Source: Opisthocomus hoazin (Eukaryota; Chordata; Aves; Opisthocomiformes; Opisthocomidae). From it: DNA of 64,000 nucleotides. Made by a program: the position numbers and the translations under genes. Below the pieces are notes generated by a model. The model did no database searches. It was not told the origin of the DNA and worked only from the letters and a program-made list of their open reading frames with translations. The stretch is taken from assembly GCF_030867145.1 (NCBI RefSeq), contig NC_134416.1, positions 94,527,183 to 94,591,182 of the forward strand, in the 5' to 3' direction. Shown here piece by piece: positions 27,137 to 39,778 of the stretch; the stretch's first letter is position 1, and each line of letters opens with the position of its first letter.

Positions 27137-30100
27137 CTGTAACACAGAATGTTCCATGTTGGCTGAGTACAGACTTAATATGTTATGTATTTACAATCCT
27201 CAAATTGTCCTGGTTTTTTACTTTCCTGGGAGACAGACGCAGTGTGTTCTTGCCATCATTTTCTATCCTACTAATTCTATACTCACATGCATTTCTGTTA
27301 CTACAATTTATTTAACTAGGCTTTTTTCTCAAGTAAAATAACAGCTTGTGACTGTATAAAACTGTAAAAAAAGTATACGGGTTACTGTAATAATACCTGC
27401 AACACTAAAAATATTTGTTGCTCAGTGTCATGAGAAGGATAGCATGTAGTGATCACTGTACAAGTTACTGCTGACAGACCTCACAATAAAGAGGGGGGAC
27501 ACAAGATTTTTAATTAATTTGAAACTGAGGAAAGAGAGACGCAGATACAAAATCAGCATTTCAAAGCTACTGACACTTTTGGCAGGAAAACTAAATCCAA
27601 CATCACTCAAAGGAAGCACGTCTTCCTCTTTGATCCGCTTAGTAGACCATCAGCTTTCTCCAGTTGTTCTCCACCTGTGCTCCCCAGGAAGGCTGTTGGC
27701 AGAGTACCAGAAAGGAGAAGCTCTCCAGGAGAGTGGGAGGAGGAAAAAGATAGTCACAGAATTTTTTAATTCTCTTGCAATTTAGTGATTCCTGTGGTAC
27801 AGGTGGGGACTTTATCTGACATTATGCACCATCACTATGATTAAAGAGGGTCTCCTATCTTGAACTTCACAGAACTCTTCCTTCGCATTCTTGTCCTTTT
27901 CCTCCTAGGAACTCTCATACATAAATCACCCACATTTTGCAACAGAAACAGAAAACATTTTTTTAGTGTCACTGTAAAACTTTTTGATTTGGGGATAAAC
28001 AACATAAATTTGTGTAGAACTACGGTAAGAGTTAGTGAAAGAGGAAGAAAAGTGCAAATTAGTTTTCTGCTTTCTCTTAATTAAATACCAAATTACAAAG
28101 CAAGCATGAAAAGCATTAAAAAGACAAATATCTCTGATGCGAAACTCACCTGCTCCAATGGGATGTGGTCATCCTTTTCAGCAAAAATGAAGAAGGTGGG
28201 ATGAAGCAAACTGGATCTCTCCTCAAAGAACCTGATCACTCCTAGGGAAGAAGGAGAGCCATATACAATGAGTCATGCTTCTTAAAGGGGTTAAATCACT
28301 ACCAAAGCTGTTCAGCCAAAATAAAAGGCATTCTGATCAGTTAGAGCTGATCAGCTTGTAATGGAATTAAACACGCTTTGCTTAAAAGTCCCTTCTGTTG
28401 TGAGAACTTCCTGTGATTTGGGATGCCATTAAAGATAAAAAGGCCAGCTCTGTCTGGAAAAGTCAGAGAAGGATTGTTACATTTGCCCCATTCTTGTGGT
28501 TTTCTATGTGCATCTGCTTCTGACCACTGTTAGAGACAGGGTCCTGTGAAAGACAGACACTTCAGAGCTGCTTGCCTCTAGCCTGGCATGGCCATTTTTA
28601 AGATAATTGTAAATATTCATTATTCGAGACACATGGTTAGGATTTCAGTGTATACATATTTATACTGATATAAATTCATAACAAATTTATATTGTAATTT
28701 TGAATATATTTGAATTCAAGTAACAGTAAAACTAACTAAATACCACCCTGGCCACTCTTGTCATTACTGAAATTATTACAACAGAAAAGTGAAAAATTAT
28801 CAAGTAGCATTGTTGAATTGACTCAGCTGATGAGCAAATCAGTGCAGAATAATAGTCCCCATAAACTTTCTGGAAAAGTACCTTCAACTTTCTTTCACCT
28901 CAGATGACTACAAGTTGCTCTGGGTTATACAGAAGTACAGAGGTTTATAACAAAAATATTAAAGGTGCCATAAATGCATTAAGAATGGAAGTGTGAGTGC
29001 AAGAGTTAAAACACAAAGTTCAAAAATGGTTCATATTAGTAACAAGGGGCCACTGTCAGGAGTAACATTGAGGAATAAGTTGTTCAAGTCATGACCTGGA
29101 GGTCTGCAGCCTGTGCAGCCCCCAGCCCAGATGACTCATTGGCAAAAGACCCTGCGCTCTAACAGCAGGCCAGCCAAAAGGTCGCAGTGTATCACTATCA
29201 CCGTGTCTTTCCCTGTGTGCTCAACAGGGCAATAGAGTACAGATACGTGTGTCAAGCAGGTTTTCCAAACTATGAAAACCAGACAGTGGGCAGCAACCTG
29301 TCCTACGGCTTATGCAGACCGAGGTAAGCAAGATACTGTGGCACAGATCCACCTCATAGTAACAGCTGGCTCTTAAATGATAGCAAAGATGCGCACAGAA
29401 ACCATTCTGTCATTGCCAGCCAAGAGGAACCTGAGCCACAGTGCGGTGTCCCTTTTATGCTATGTTGCACAGAAGTGATTCTGGCCATGCCACTTGAATA
29501 CATAGATCTTGCTGGTTATGATTATGTGCAAAAACTGAGTGTGCGAAATCAAATGCTTAAAGATTTCATATAATAAAGTCACCTTCTTCCATAAGAAGTC
29601 ACGCTGAATGTTGTTACAGTAATACTTCTACAGAATAAGTTCCTGCACCAGTCATCCCTGCTCAGAACATAACAGGTATTTGAGACTTACCGTAGAGGGA
29701 TACCCCTGTCTTTAAATGAGGATTTTTCAGCATCAGATGTTGTACTGCTGCTCCTCCCCAGCAAAACCCAATGACACCAGTCTTCTTTGCTCCACATTGT
29801 CCACTTAGATACTTGAGGATGACATCAACTTCTCTGAGATATGTAAATGAAAATGAATTAAGGCTCTAGCTCTATTCCCATGGCTTCCAAGGTGGCTGCT
29901 GCTCAGAGACTGGCTGGGCTTTGGTCTGCTTGTGGGAGGTGGTGAGTGACTGTCTTTGCATAGCTCCTGTTTTTTCTCTTCCCTTCACTTGTCAAACTGT
30001 CTTTATCTCAACCCATGAGTTTTCTTGCTTTTGCTCCTCCTACTCTCTCCCCTGTCCCGCTTGGTTGGAGTAAGTCAGCGGTGGTGTAGGTTCTTGGCTG

Positions 30101-32054
30101 CTGGCTGTGGTCAAACCACAACACTAGTTTACTATTGTTCGTTTCTAAAATACAAAAGAAGCTCCAGGGGAAAAGGCAAAGGAGAAAATCAGTCTTCCTA
30201 GATCACTGTTACTAAAACCTATGATGATTTTAGAAACTGCAGTCCAATTGATTCCACAAATGGAAATAGTTGTCTTACAGGCTAACACAAATAAAAGTTT
30301 GAGAGACACACAGCCAGTCAAGAGCATCCCATTATCACAAATGTGACTATAGGTAAATTACCTCTCATCGAAGAGACAGACATTTTATGAAAATGTGGAA
30401 ATAAATTTGAAATTGTTGCTTCAAAATCAGCAGTAACGTTATGCAATCAAGCTGTGTTGGAAGAATAGGAAAGTAGCATGCTTTGAACTAGCTGGGACCT
30501 GATGGGCAGCAGGACCAACATACCCTAGTGAAATAGCATTTGGTGACTACGTTTGCACCCTATCTGAAATTCATGGAAGTTGTGCCTGCCTGCAGGAACA
30601 GAATCAAACTGAAGTGGAAGGAGCGAGCTGCATTTTCTAGCCTTTGCTAGTTCTTTTCTTTTGAGTCACTTATCTCATTTCTATTCTCTGCACAGGAAAA
30701 CAGCAGGCGCTTTTATTCCTGTTCAAAGTTCAACTTTTCTCCAATAAGCACCCCTCACATAACCATGAGCTTGACCCACGAGCTGCATGAAATTTCTGTT
30801 TGTGAACGTCCAGCTGTATTTCACCCATTAATGATTTATGCTCTAATCCTGCATCTTTACTGAGGCCAAAATTTCTGTGAAAGAAAGATGTCCACTGGCT
30901 GGACAAAGAATAAATTTGTACTTGTCTATTTTGCCAGCATTTCGGGTTTTCAGCCAGTCGTCGAAAGACGCCCAGTCATTAGAAAGTTTCCAAGCTTCTT
31001 GTCCCACAAAAAAATCTGGGCAGATGGCTCTGCAAGAAAAATTAAAACATTTTATGCCCATGAAATAATACTGAGAAAGGATTAAAGGGAAGTCCGTATG
31101 TACTATACAACAAATTCATTTTGTTGAATACGCATAGAAATTAACCTACACCAAAGCACTATACATGTAATCCTCATTATTTTTCTATGTGTTATAAGGA
31201 GACTTAGCATAACTTCCAGATACATTTTGCCCTGTTGAAATCCATTAATTAATTTGACAAATTGTTAACCGCAATTTAAAATCCTTAGCGATTTCCTACC
31301 GAATTTAAAAAAACACCCTACAGTTTACATGGTCTGTACATTTGGGCGAGAAGGAATGCTAACCCAGTAATACAGGAAAGAGGACACCCAATATGCATTT
31401 CATGCATTTCAGAACTTCTTTCTTTCTTCAGCACAAGCTGGTACACATCACCTTCATGGAGTGAATCTCAGCTTCTCTGGAATTTTTACTGTGACAGCAA
31501 AGTTGCACAGATGCTACGTCAGGAGGGAGGAAGCAGGTTGCTTCAGGCTCATCAAGGATGAAAGGTGCACAGTAAGATTTTTCTCTGTTTCCCCTCTCTT
31601 ATTCTGTGCTTGCCTACTACCTCGGTAGGACAGCTTACAGTAGTACTACTCAACTATGTTAGCCTTCTTTTACACTGTGTTAACAAACAGGAGACTCTTT
31701 GGAGAAACATGTAAGGGAAGCCTATGAAGTTATTTCCGTTTGTATGGTTTACGGAAAAAAAGGGAAATAGTTGGTTCAACTATTCAACTTTCTTATTAAG
31801 AAGACACTTTGAGCACAGAAGTATTTCTTACATGTATCCATTAGCTGCAAGCATATCAGCCATGTATCTGGTGTTTGGGAGCTGCCATCCAAATATATCA
31901 TGAATCACAATCACAGCTTTGTCTGTGCCGGCAGGCGGTTTGCAAATGTATGCCTTGATGTGCTCGACTTGGACTTCGTGCCCACGGCCTCCATAGTCAA
32001 ACCTGTCTCCAATATCACATGGGCAGGGCCTCGATTCATTAGCCATGTGTGATA
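26957..32054 (-). CDS. CMBL: CMBL copy A: carboxymethylenebutenolidase homolog, intact 5-exon gene
   Basis: This is a cytosolic alpha/beta hydrolase of the dienelactone hydrolase family; the mammalian enzyme cleaves cyclic esters and lactone-type prodrugs. Coding exons in transcription order are 32046-31832, 31029-30922, 29833-29691, 28241-28150 and 27136-26957. All have AG/GT boundaries, and the joined frame is 738 nt (245 codons plus TAG), the length I recall for human CMBL. Residue numbers from these exons place the nucleophile Cys132 in GFCWGG, Asp179 in FAEKDD and His212 in GQTHGF; HDIFGW in exon 1 holds the acidic residue next to the nucleophile. The start is the first ATG after a good acceptor (AG at 32056-32055). 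No signal peptide or membrane segment is visible. AATAAA motifs occur just past the stop (26952-26947 and 26937-26932), but the true 3' end is unknown. Copies B and C lie upstream in the same orientation. Family and intactness are clear; expression is not shown. Confidence 0.93.
28150..28241 (-). CDS. CMBL: CMBL copy A, coding exon 4 (catalytic Asp)
   Basis: 92-nt exon, acceptor CCCTAG, donor CAG|GTGAGT. It encodes residues 157-186, including Asp179 in FAEKDDHIP. It is too short for a long-ORF scan; it was found from frame continuity and splice sites. Its first half ([11 protein letters not shown]) differs from both other copies, which share DS and NLLNP at these positions. Confidence 0.9.
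29691..29833 (-). CDS. CMBL: CMBL copy A, coding exon 3 (nucleophile elbow)
   Basis: 143-nt exon, acceptor ATCTCAG, donor ACG|GTAAGT. It carries GVIGFCWGG, the nucleophile elbow with Cys132 (codon TGC). An LTR fragment ends about 40 bp upstream of the acceptor. Confidence 0.93.
29872..30123 (+). mobile_element. ERVL-type LTR fragment (solo, truncated)
   Basis: The stretch contains AAACTGTCTTTATCTCAACC, CATGAGTTTTCTTGC and a terminal GTCAAACCACAACA, which match what I remember of a common avian ERVL-type LTR 3' part. No internal viral genes are present. It lies in intron 2 of copy A, opposite to the gene, with its left edge about 40 bp from the exon 3 acceptor. The family name is from memory. 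Confidence 0.62.
30922..31029 (-). CDS. CMBL: CMBL copy A, coding exon 2
   Basis: 108-nt exon between TTGCAG and CAA|GTACAA. It codes for the AICPDFF strand and the W-rich helical stretch (DWASFDDW). The same exon has exactly the same length in copies B and C. Confidence 0.92.
31832..32054 (-). CDS. CMBL: CMBL copy A, coding exon 1
   Basis: Contains the ATG (32046-32044) eight bases inside the exon and codes for residues 1-71 plus two bases. The acceptor follows a T-rich tract ending TTTAG; the donor is CAT|GTAAGA. It carries the PCPC motif near the N-terminus and the HDIFGW segment of the fold. The 5' leader must come from at least one further upstream exon. Confidence 0.92.
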
Positions 32055-33614
32055 CTAAACAACAAAAAATATTCAGTTGTGAATGTCGCAGCATACCATA
32101 CTGAAAAAGATCAAAATGCAGCAGTATCATAAATTATTGAATTCTTGAATCATGACAGCAGTATTGTGAACATATTGATCACTGTATGATCTGAAATACA
32201 ACATTAGTCAATAAGCCCACTGAGTTGTTTTTTATAAACAACAATCTTATTAAGAGTTACTTATATTACAAACTTTTCAGCAGGGACCTGGTACGTAACT
32301 AGGACTACTGTGCCCTACAGTAGTATGGGCAAAATAAAGTTAAGACCAACCAGCCAGGCAACCATCACAAATTATTTAAATGGTGATGAAGCCAGTTCTT
32401 TCACTCTTCATTGTGTGTACGTCCTGGTCGGGAATGCGTAACTTGCTTTAGTACAGACTGTAAAGTCTTAATACAGGGCTCAGCATTTTGAAGGAAAAAA
32501 GAACAAAACAAAACACAGCTACTGTGTAGAAAGATACAATTACACTTCAATTAAATGTGATATTTTCCTCCAGAGACTTAAAATTTTCCATAGCTGACCT
32601 TTTCAGTGTCAATAAATCCTTTTTCTAAACCAGCTTTAGCATCAGATGTTGCAGACTTTTGAAGCAGGATACTTGAGGAATGTGCCAAGAAAAATATACC
32701 AGCAAAATACAGAGTATAAAATCATATTTATTTAATACTAAATAAAGAATGCATTCAAAATCCAAGATAAGAAAAAATTAAACTGACCATAAGCAAAAAT
32801 TCCTTAAGTCGCACCAAAGATTTTATGAAGAAGGTAACAGTAGGGTATGGTTAATTTTTTACAAAGTATTGCTCAAATGAAAATAAACAAGTAATTTGCC
32901 AAGGTCAAAAAATGCCAGCCAAATCTAACACAGATTTATGTAGCTCCTTGGTTTCAAGTTAATGATTTTGTGCCACTGACCTTAGGTTAATCACTGGGTG
33001 AACTGACTTCATATTGCTGCAAATGACCCGAATAACTTATTTGAATAGGCACAGAGCATCTCTAAATTATTAAAGAATGTGGAGAGAATTTAAATAAAGC
33101 TTCACCTAAACTCTCTACAGATAAATTCCACATACTGTCGAAGAAAATTTTGCTAGTACAGATACAAGAATGCTCAAATTTGACTATGCCGAATACACTC
33201 ACAGAGACAAATGGCAAAAAAGCAGGTTACTGAACAATCCCTGAACTAGTGTGACAGATGGTTGTGGGGCTAACGGGACAGCTTTAGGAAAACAAACAAG
33301 CAAACAACCCTACAGTCAGGAGATTTGCACAGATTTCCAAGGACTAAGATGTTTGGGATATGCCAGCTTTAAAATTCAGAATATCCCAATCAGTATTAGC
33401 AAGGCTAGGGTTGAAGATCCTGTGAGATCGTTTTCACAGATCATTTCAAGACAAGCGGTATCTTGTTGGAAAGCTGTATGAACTCTGGGCACATATTTAT
33501 ACTAATCCTCTACTTTTTTTAAAAATAAGCCACACCCACCCATAGGTGGTTTTTTTTCCACATGTTGTAGTCTCACTTACAGGACTTCTAATTTAAAAGA
33601 AGTCCACCAGGAAA

Positions 33615-33918
33615 AAAATGAATTATTAGATGAGCATATATGACAAGCGTTACGATGAGAGGCAATGGCCTCAAGTTGCATCAAGGGAGGTTTAGATTAG
33701 ATATCAGGAAAAATTTCTTCACTGAAAGAGTGGTCAGGCGTTGGAACAGGCTGCCCAAGGAGGTGGTTGAGTCACCATCCCTGGAGGTGTTCAAAAAATG
33801 TGTAGATGTGGCACTTCGGGATATGGTTTAGTAGGCATGGTGGTGTTGGGTGGATGGTTGGACTTGATGATCCAAGAGGTCTTTTCCAGCCTATGATTCT
33901 ATGATTCTGTGATTCTAC
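33615..33918 (+). mobile_element. CR1 LINE 3' end fragment
   Basis: About 300 bp. The coding remnant (33640-33831) reads [15 protein letters not shown] and [18 protein letters not shown]. It ends in the tandem octamers CTATGATTCT ATGATTCTGTG at 33891-33918. It lies in the upstream region of CMBL copy A. Confidence 0.88.
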
Positions 33919-34827
33919 GAAAATGCAGTTTAAATATATAATAGGAAAGAGCTGATAACCAATTTTCCATTAACAAACTATTTCCCTTTGATTAGCACAA
34001 AATCAGAAGATTTAACAAAACCAGCAATTGAGTATTAAAGAAACATATATTTCAGAACTCCAGAAACACAAACATAATTCCCTCACCAGTCAGTATATCC
34101 TTAAAAGTTTTAATTGCAATCATTTCACATTACCTGATAAAATGTAAAGTAAAATACAAAATATTACATAATTGGAGATGCAGGCATTGCAGCTCAGGAG
34201 AAGAGCTCCAGACACAAGCCTGTGAGGGCTTGTGTTGGCTTGTATGGTTTGTAAGCCATATAGACTCGTAAGCTCTCTAGCGTAATCAAAACGTTCTGGT
34301 GCTTCTGCATTTGCCGTAGTATGCATTACATGCAAATAGTATCTTTTTCCATTTGTGAGGTGCTGCTGAAACTGTCCTTAAAAAATAATCCCTCTCCTTT
34401 AAAACCAGCAAAGCTATTCTTTTAGCAGGATCTGTAAACCCGCAGCCTTCGTGTTCCACCATCCCCACCTGCAAGCACTTGAGCATTTATTTGAAGACCA
34501 AACAATAGTTTTCAGAAACTTGACCCTACAGTCAGAAAAAGATAAAGATATTGCCCTGAGGTGCTTCACTTTCAACAGACTCTCCTGAGAGGTCTTCCTC
34601 ACCTCAAAAGGGAAACTAAAACGTTTCTGAACCATCGTCTCAAACAATTAGGGAAGAAAGTAGCCCCTGGTAGCACACAAATTAAGCACCCACTCTACAA
34701 AAATGCATGTAGATAAAATGAAAGTCCCCTAAACACGCCGAGTCAGACCTCAGCGTGCACCTGTTTTACATTTCTCGGGAGGAAAAGTCATGAAAGTTTA
34801 AAAAAAACAAACAAAACCCACTCCTAC

Positions 34828-34920
34828 CTGTGGCACAGCAAGTGCGTGAGATAGCAGAGGCAAGTCGTGAGCGCTCGGCGTGGACGGCTGCCACGGAATG
34901 TGATCCCAAAAGAATGTGCT
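34828..34920 (-). promoter_or_regulatory. candidate non-coding 5' exon of copy A
   Basis: Coding exon 1 of copy A begins at an acceptor, so an upstream leader exon is needed. A good minus-strand donor (CACAG|GTAGGAG, exon side ends at 34828) sits in a CpG-containing stretch 2.8 kb upstream. The 5' boundary is not visible and is given only as a guess. Confidence 0.22.
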
Positions 34921-37239
34921 CACTCACAAAATGAAATGGGTGAGTGCAAGTATCAGGTTTCTTCAAACAACAGCCACATAAGTTACTGCCTTTATCTCTG
35001 GGCACCGCAGAGTTACAAAGTTCACTCTTTTTAAAGCCATTAATTTTACTGCTCGTGTAGGCAGGGTGCGCCGCTGTGAGGAGTGCTGCTACAGCTGGGC
35101 ACCAAACCTCCTTTTTAGCTCACACAAAATGGTGTCAGCATTGGAGGGCTTTTCTTTTCAGCTTACGAAACGTGCTGACTTAGCCCAGCAATTCGTTTTG
35201 ACAAAACAGGGCGGGGGGGTTCAAACTGTGTTCCTTAGGTTTTAAAGATTGGGGTAGTATCACTTTTAAATGCTACATTTGCATTTTTATTTCCTTAGAC
35301 TATTCATCCATTGGTAAAAGCCATACCTAAAGTCATCAGCAGGATGAGGTAGTGAAGTAGCGACATCTTTTCAAAGCTTTATACAAGACAGAGCTTATAT
35401 AGCATAGGAAGAATATTTTCCTTGAAACTGAAAATAAGTAACGTGTAAAAAGGTAACAGTTTTTTAGATTGCTATACATATAATAAATGTTTAAAATACT
35501 GATACATTTTTATCATATCACAGGACACTTTATACGTCTTTTTTCGTTTGAATTCAAATGACTGCCTGATCCTTGTATCCCTCTCATTCTCTGGGTTTTC
35601 TTTTTGTTGGATTATTAGGATTACTCTTTAAAGAGCTTTATCTAAGGGTATTAGCAGTCAAAATTGATCGTTTCCTTAGAGGCACATCTGAAAAGTAGCA
35701 CTAAATGACGTTAGCCTACCACACTTTTGCTTCTGGAAAGTGACCAGCCTTACAATTAAGTCCTCATGTATAACCTGTTTTCCCATATTCTAAATAGCTT
35801 TGTCAATGCTATTTATTTACAGTTCCCAAACAGAAGTCAGACAAATGAAAAAAAGCCCACCAAAGAATTCCAGAGCGAAGTCACAAGGTTCAAAAACCCA
35901 ACCCTTTTGTTGTAGTTTGCTTTTTTTGACTTTTCCCACTTGTATACTACAAACAAACAGGGAGCTTAGATTCTCCACAGCAACTCCAAAAAACAGTAGT
36001 AAAATAAACACGAGAAAATTTGGCAGTTTGAATCATTCCTGGAAAAGAGAAATTACAGCAATGCTTACAAAACCTTCCCTTCCCTGGAGCTGCATAACCT
36101 CATTTCCCCACCCGCAGCCGTAGTACTGTGGCTCTGGAAATCCTGCCTGATACAGAAGACTATTCCTCATTACCTTAAAGTTCACGTTAAAGAATTTCGT
36201 GTCAATTTGCTGTTCCTTACTGAACAATACATTCAGCTTTCCTACCTAGAAGTCAAAAATTAATTCAACACACGTGTGATCTCTGTACGTGCAGTTGGTT
36301 GCACTTTGAGCTGTAAACACACCCCTCTTTTGGATCTCGCTTTTCCAGCTCTTACTCAGTGACCTGCGGTTTTATTGTGAAGATTTGTCTGCACTTGTAG
36401 TAACTGGTAGCTACCCTTTCACTGCCAACAAATGCTGCATCTCAGCTTGCTTTTTTCTTTTTGCTTAGTCACGGTGTTCGTGTTACAGTACAGATGCCAT
36501 TTCAGTATTTGTGAACGACTGCTGTTCTCTGAACACATGACCCAATTGTCCTCCTGCACATTAGCTAACCTTCTCGTGCTGATGGAACTCCATTCATGTG
36601 GAGTTATCCAGGTTCTACACAGGGGTAATTAAGGTACGATAAACTTCCAGACCTCTGCCACCTGCTCTTGGAAAAATGTGGTATGAGAGCTGGATCACCC
36701 AGGTAACAGCCAGATGAATACCTTACACAGAGATGGCATCATGTGAAAAGCAACATTTGATCAGCAGTCGCAGGCCAGAATTCTCTGAAGACCTCCCCAC
36801 GGGAAAGCTAGAGGGCCATCAGCAGCATGTAAAGGAGGAAAACATGGATGGGAAAAACCAAAGGAAATTAAAATCCCTTCAAAAGACAGATGGTTAATAT
36901 ATACTCTTTACTATTTTTAAATGACATACCACAAAGTATATTTCTCTGACAGTACATCAGTTTAATTTGAAAGACTGTTATTAGTAAAATCAAAGATTTC
37001 TTAAATTATGTTTTCTTCCCATTATATGACACAGCACTCTTTATCTGTTGCCTTGAGAAGGTGAAAAGGGACATGCATCCTTTTGTCTTTTTTTTCTTAC
37101 AACTTTAGAAGGACCAGAACCCAGTGAAGACACTAGGCAGCTGGCCTCAAACTAATGAACACATGCCTTCCTCCCCATGAGGCATAATTAAACTGTGGAA
37201 GTCACAATCCTAAGACGCACTAGAGGTCAGCATTTCCAG

Positions 37240-37435
37240 CTGGTCAACAAGGGACTGGCAAATTCACAGCGGCTGTGTCCATCAGCAGCCATCCGACGCG
37301 CTGCTCCAGCAGCGACATCCAGCTCAGGGATCCCCGGCCGTCCGGCTGCGAGGAGGCCGAGTGCTAGGGGGGATTCCCTGCACAGCCACCGCTGGGCACC
37401 GATGGAGGGCAGGTGCTGAGGTGGACGCCATCTCC
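37240..37435. other. short isolated CpG-containing GC-rich patch
   Basis: About 200 bp with many CpGs (for example GCCATCCGACGCGCTGC at 37287 and CCCCGGCCGTCCGGCTGCG at 37332) lies between the 3' end of copy B and the start of copy A. A remnant promoter from the duplication or a small regulatory island is possible. No gene was seen. Confidence 0.35.
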
Positions 37436-38171
37436 AGCTGATGCAACACGGAGATTTTTGTCGTATCATTGATGGAAAAATTGCATAACGAGATACATTA
37501 CACAAGAACATGTAACATTTCTTCTTTATGCAGCAACCGTGGTTTGTAAGCCACATATTAAAATGCCCCATCTGCAGATTGCTTTGTACTTCTGAATTCC
37601 TAAAGTGACCAGGACATCATCTACAGAGTTTCACAGAACCAAAAGATATCTGAAAAACTAGTGCCCAATCTGCATAACCTTAGCCACAGATTTTGAAACA
37701 AGATATGCCCACTTACTTCATCTGTTAAATACAAACCTGCCACCAGGGTACAGGTCGAAAAAGCCTAGTCTCTCAACATGAGCTTCACCAAAAAATGTAT
37801 TTGTGTTGCTAAATTTTGGGCTTGTGATTTATGTAGAGCTTAGGTGAACAGTGGTCATAATACACAAAGGGATTAATTTACCAGTAGTCTAACTTATTTC
37901 AAGCATTAGGATAAACCTCAAGGAAGTGGAGAATATTTCAGAGTATATTAAAACATGACACTGGTAGGTGAAATCTAAGACTTCTTCAAAGGAACATAAT
38001 ATGAAAGTATCAATTAGAATCTACTAACAAAAAACATCTAAAATATTCTGTTTGCTTTTTACTTTAAGTTCTATTTCAACAAACTCTCCCCCACAATTTG
38101 CTAAAATACATTATCAAAAATCTCCAGTGTATTACATAAATGTGTTACAAATTAGGTTGCTTGCTCTTCTA

Positions 38172-38351
38172 CTAAATGTATTTATTCAGCCAGTTGATCA
38201 AATCCTTTCTTCCTTCCTCAGTAGAAGTCTTATCTTGAGGATTGACATCTTCTCTTCTGCAATGTATAAAACCATGATTTTGTCCAGGATAAACTTTAAC
38301 TTCGTAATTGACTTTACAATTTTTCTTTAGCTTCTGCTCCAGCAGGGTGGC
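38172..38351 (-). pseudogene. CMBL: CMBL copy B, exon 5 (open)
   Basis: 180 nt to the stop, acceptor CCACAG. It keeps GQNHGF with the catalytic His and the WLNKYI end. PYI of the other copies is TST here. Confidence 0.88.
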
Positions 38352-39027
38352 CTGTGGTATAGAACATAGAAGTAGCTGTATTAAAATAGTCATATTCCAT
38401 GCTACCACTCCTCATCTTACTCAGAATTCAACTCCCTAATTTATCATTCAGGCTAGACACTAATAAACAAGCTCCATATGGGCAAACCAAAAAGTGAAAT
38501 TATATAAAGAAAAAATACCTTTGCAGTAAGGGTCTAGAAAGTTTCTTGGCATATAAGGCAGGTCCAACAATCTGCAAAGATACGGATATAGCAAAAGTAT
38601 TTCCTACGTGTGAAACATGTGACAATGCTAAACACACTACAGCTGAACAAAAAGCTTGTAACAGATACCTATGGATGCAATTTGGTGTATCCTACACGGT
38701 TTATGGGTTCCTAGGACCAACAGAAAGCAAAGTCGTACAGCAAAGGATAGCTCTCAGAGTAGAGTACTCCAAAACAGCAATGGGATTTGATAAAATTTGG
38801 CTACCTGGGTTACTAGCCATACTTTTACAAAAGAAAGAGCCTTCAGAAAAAAAAATAATCTAGTTTTCATTCTTTGCGTAAGTTACATTAGCCCTTCTAT
38901 GTCTAGCTCCATTTTTCTGCTTATTTTTTGTCCTTCAAGCACTATTATGAGGCTGAGTTCTGACTCCCAACTCAGGACGGAAATATAAACATGCAGAAAT
39001 GAAAGAAGATGGAAGTTATCAGCATAC

Positions 39028-39119
39028 TTGATGAAGGGGAATTAAGTCCTATTTCTCAGCAAAAATAAAAAACATAGGGTTCAGGAGATTGGGTGTATGA
39101 TCAGAATCCTTGGTTAGTC
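39028..39119 (-). pseudogene. CMBL: CMBL copy B, exon 4 (stop at catalytic Asp codon)
   Basis: 92 nt, acceptor TTCTAG, donor CAA|GTATGC. It aligns to copy A exon 4 without gaps: NLLNP, then MFFIFAEK, then TAG at the Asp179 position, then DLIPLHQ. It contains no long open frame and was found only by alignment with copy A. Confidence 0.87.
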
Positions 39120-39778
39120 CTAGAAAACACTAAAGAAACAAAAAAAAACTCTTCAATTGACTTTCAAGGCAAAATCCAGATTGAAATACAGCACTCTGCT
39201 TCTGCAGTGAAAAGTTTTCATGTCTCAAACAATATGTAACCATAAATACCAGCTTTACTTTCAAGCTACTGTAACCATGGCTCCTAGAAGAATACCCTCC
39301 TAGATTAAAACTATTTAAGACAGCTTCTTAAGATACAGACTGAATATATAAATTAGTAAGTCTTGAAAGATGCTTTCTGTGCATAGAGCCTTGAGTTCTT
39401 TTGAACTGACTGGGGAAGTCGATGCTTTAGCAAGTAGACAAAAATTTACATTCTGAGAACGTTAGCAAAGGGCAGGTTAGCTATCTCAGCTTCTTGAGCA
39501 GAGCATAAAAGGAAAGCTGGTGTTAAAATAACCACAATCTAACTTTACAGAGTAGCTAGATCAAAAATAACACTGTCTGCTCCCGGATGAAGTTCTAGCT
39601 CTGCAGCATGCAGAGCAGAAGTAAACAGAACACAGGAGCTAAATTGGGAAGGTGACCGAAGGACAAGATGTATGTCTGTCTAGACCTGAAATAAAGACAT
39701 AGCTGCAGAGTCATTCTGAAACTAGGAACAAATATCCTCACCACCACCTTCTTTGCATAACAGTCTTCCTACAGGGGA

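Larger units (their letters stand above)
32055..38171. other. region between copy A start and copy B end
   Basis: Presumed 5' leader, first intron and promoter of copy A, plus the 3' flank of copy B. It contains one CR1 fragment and the CpG-rich patch at 37.2-37.4 kb listed separately. No protein-coding exon was recognised. Confidence 0.5.
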
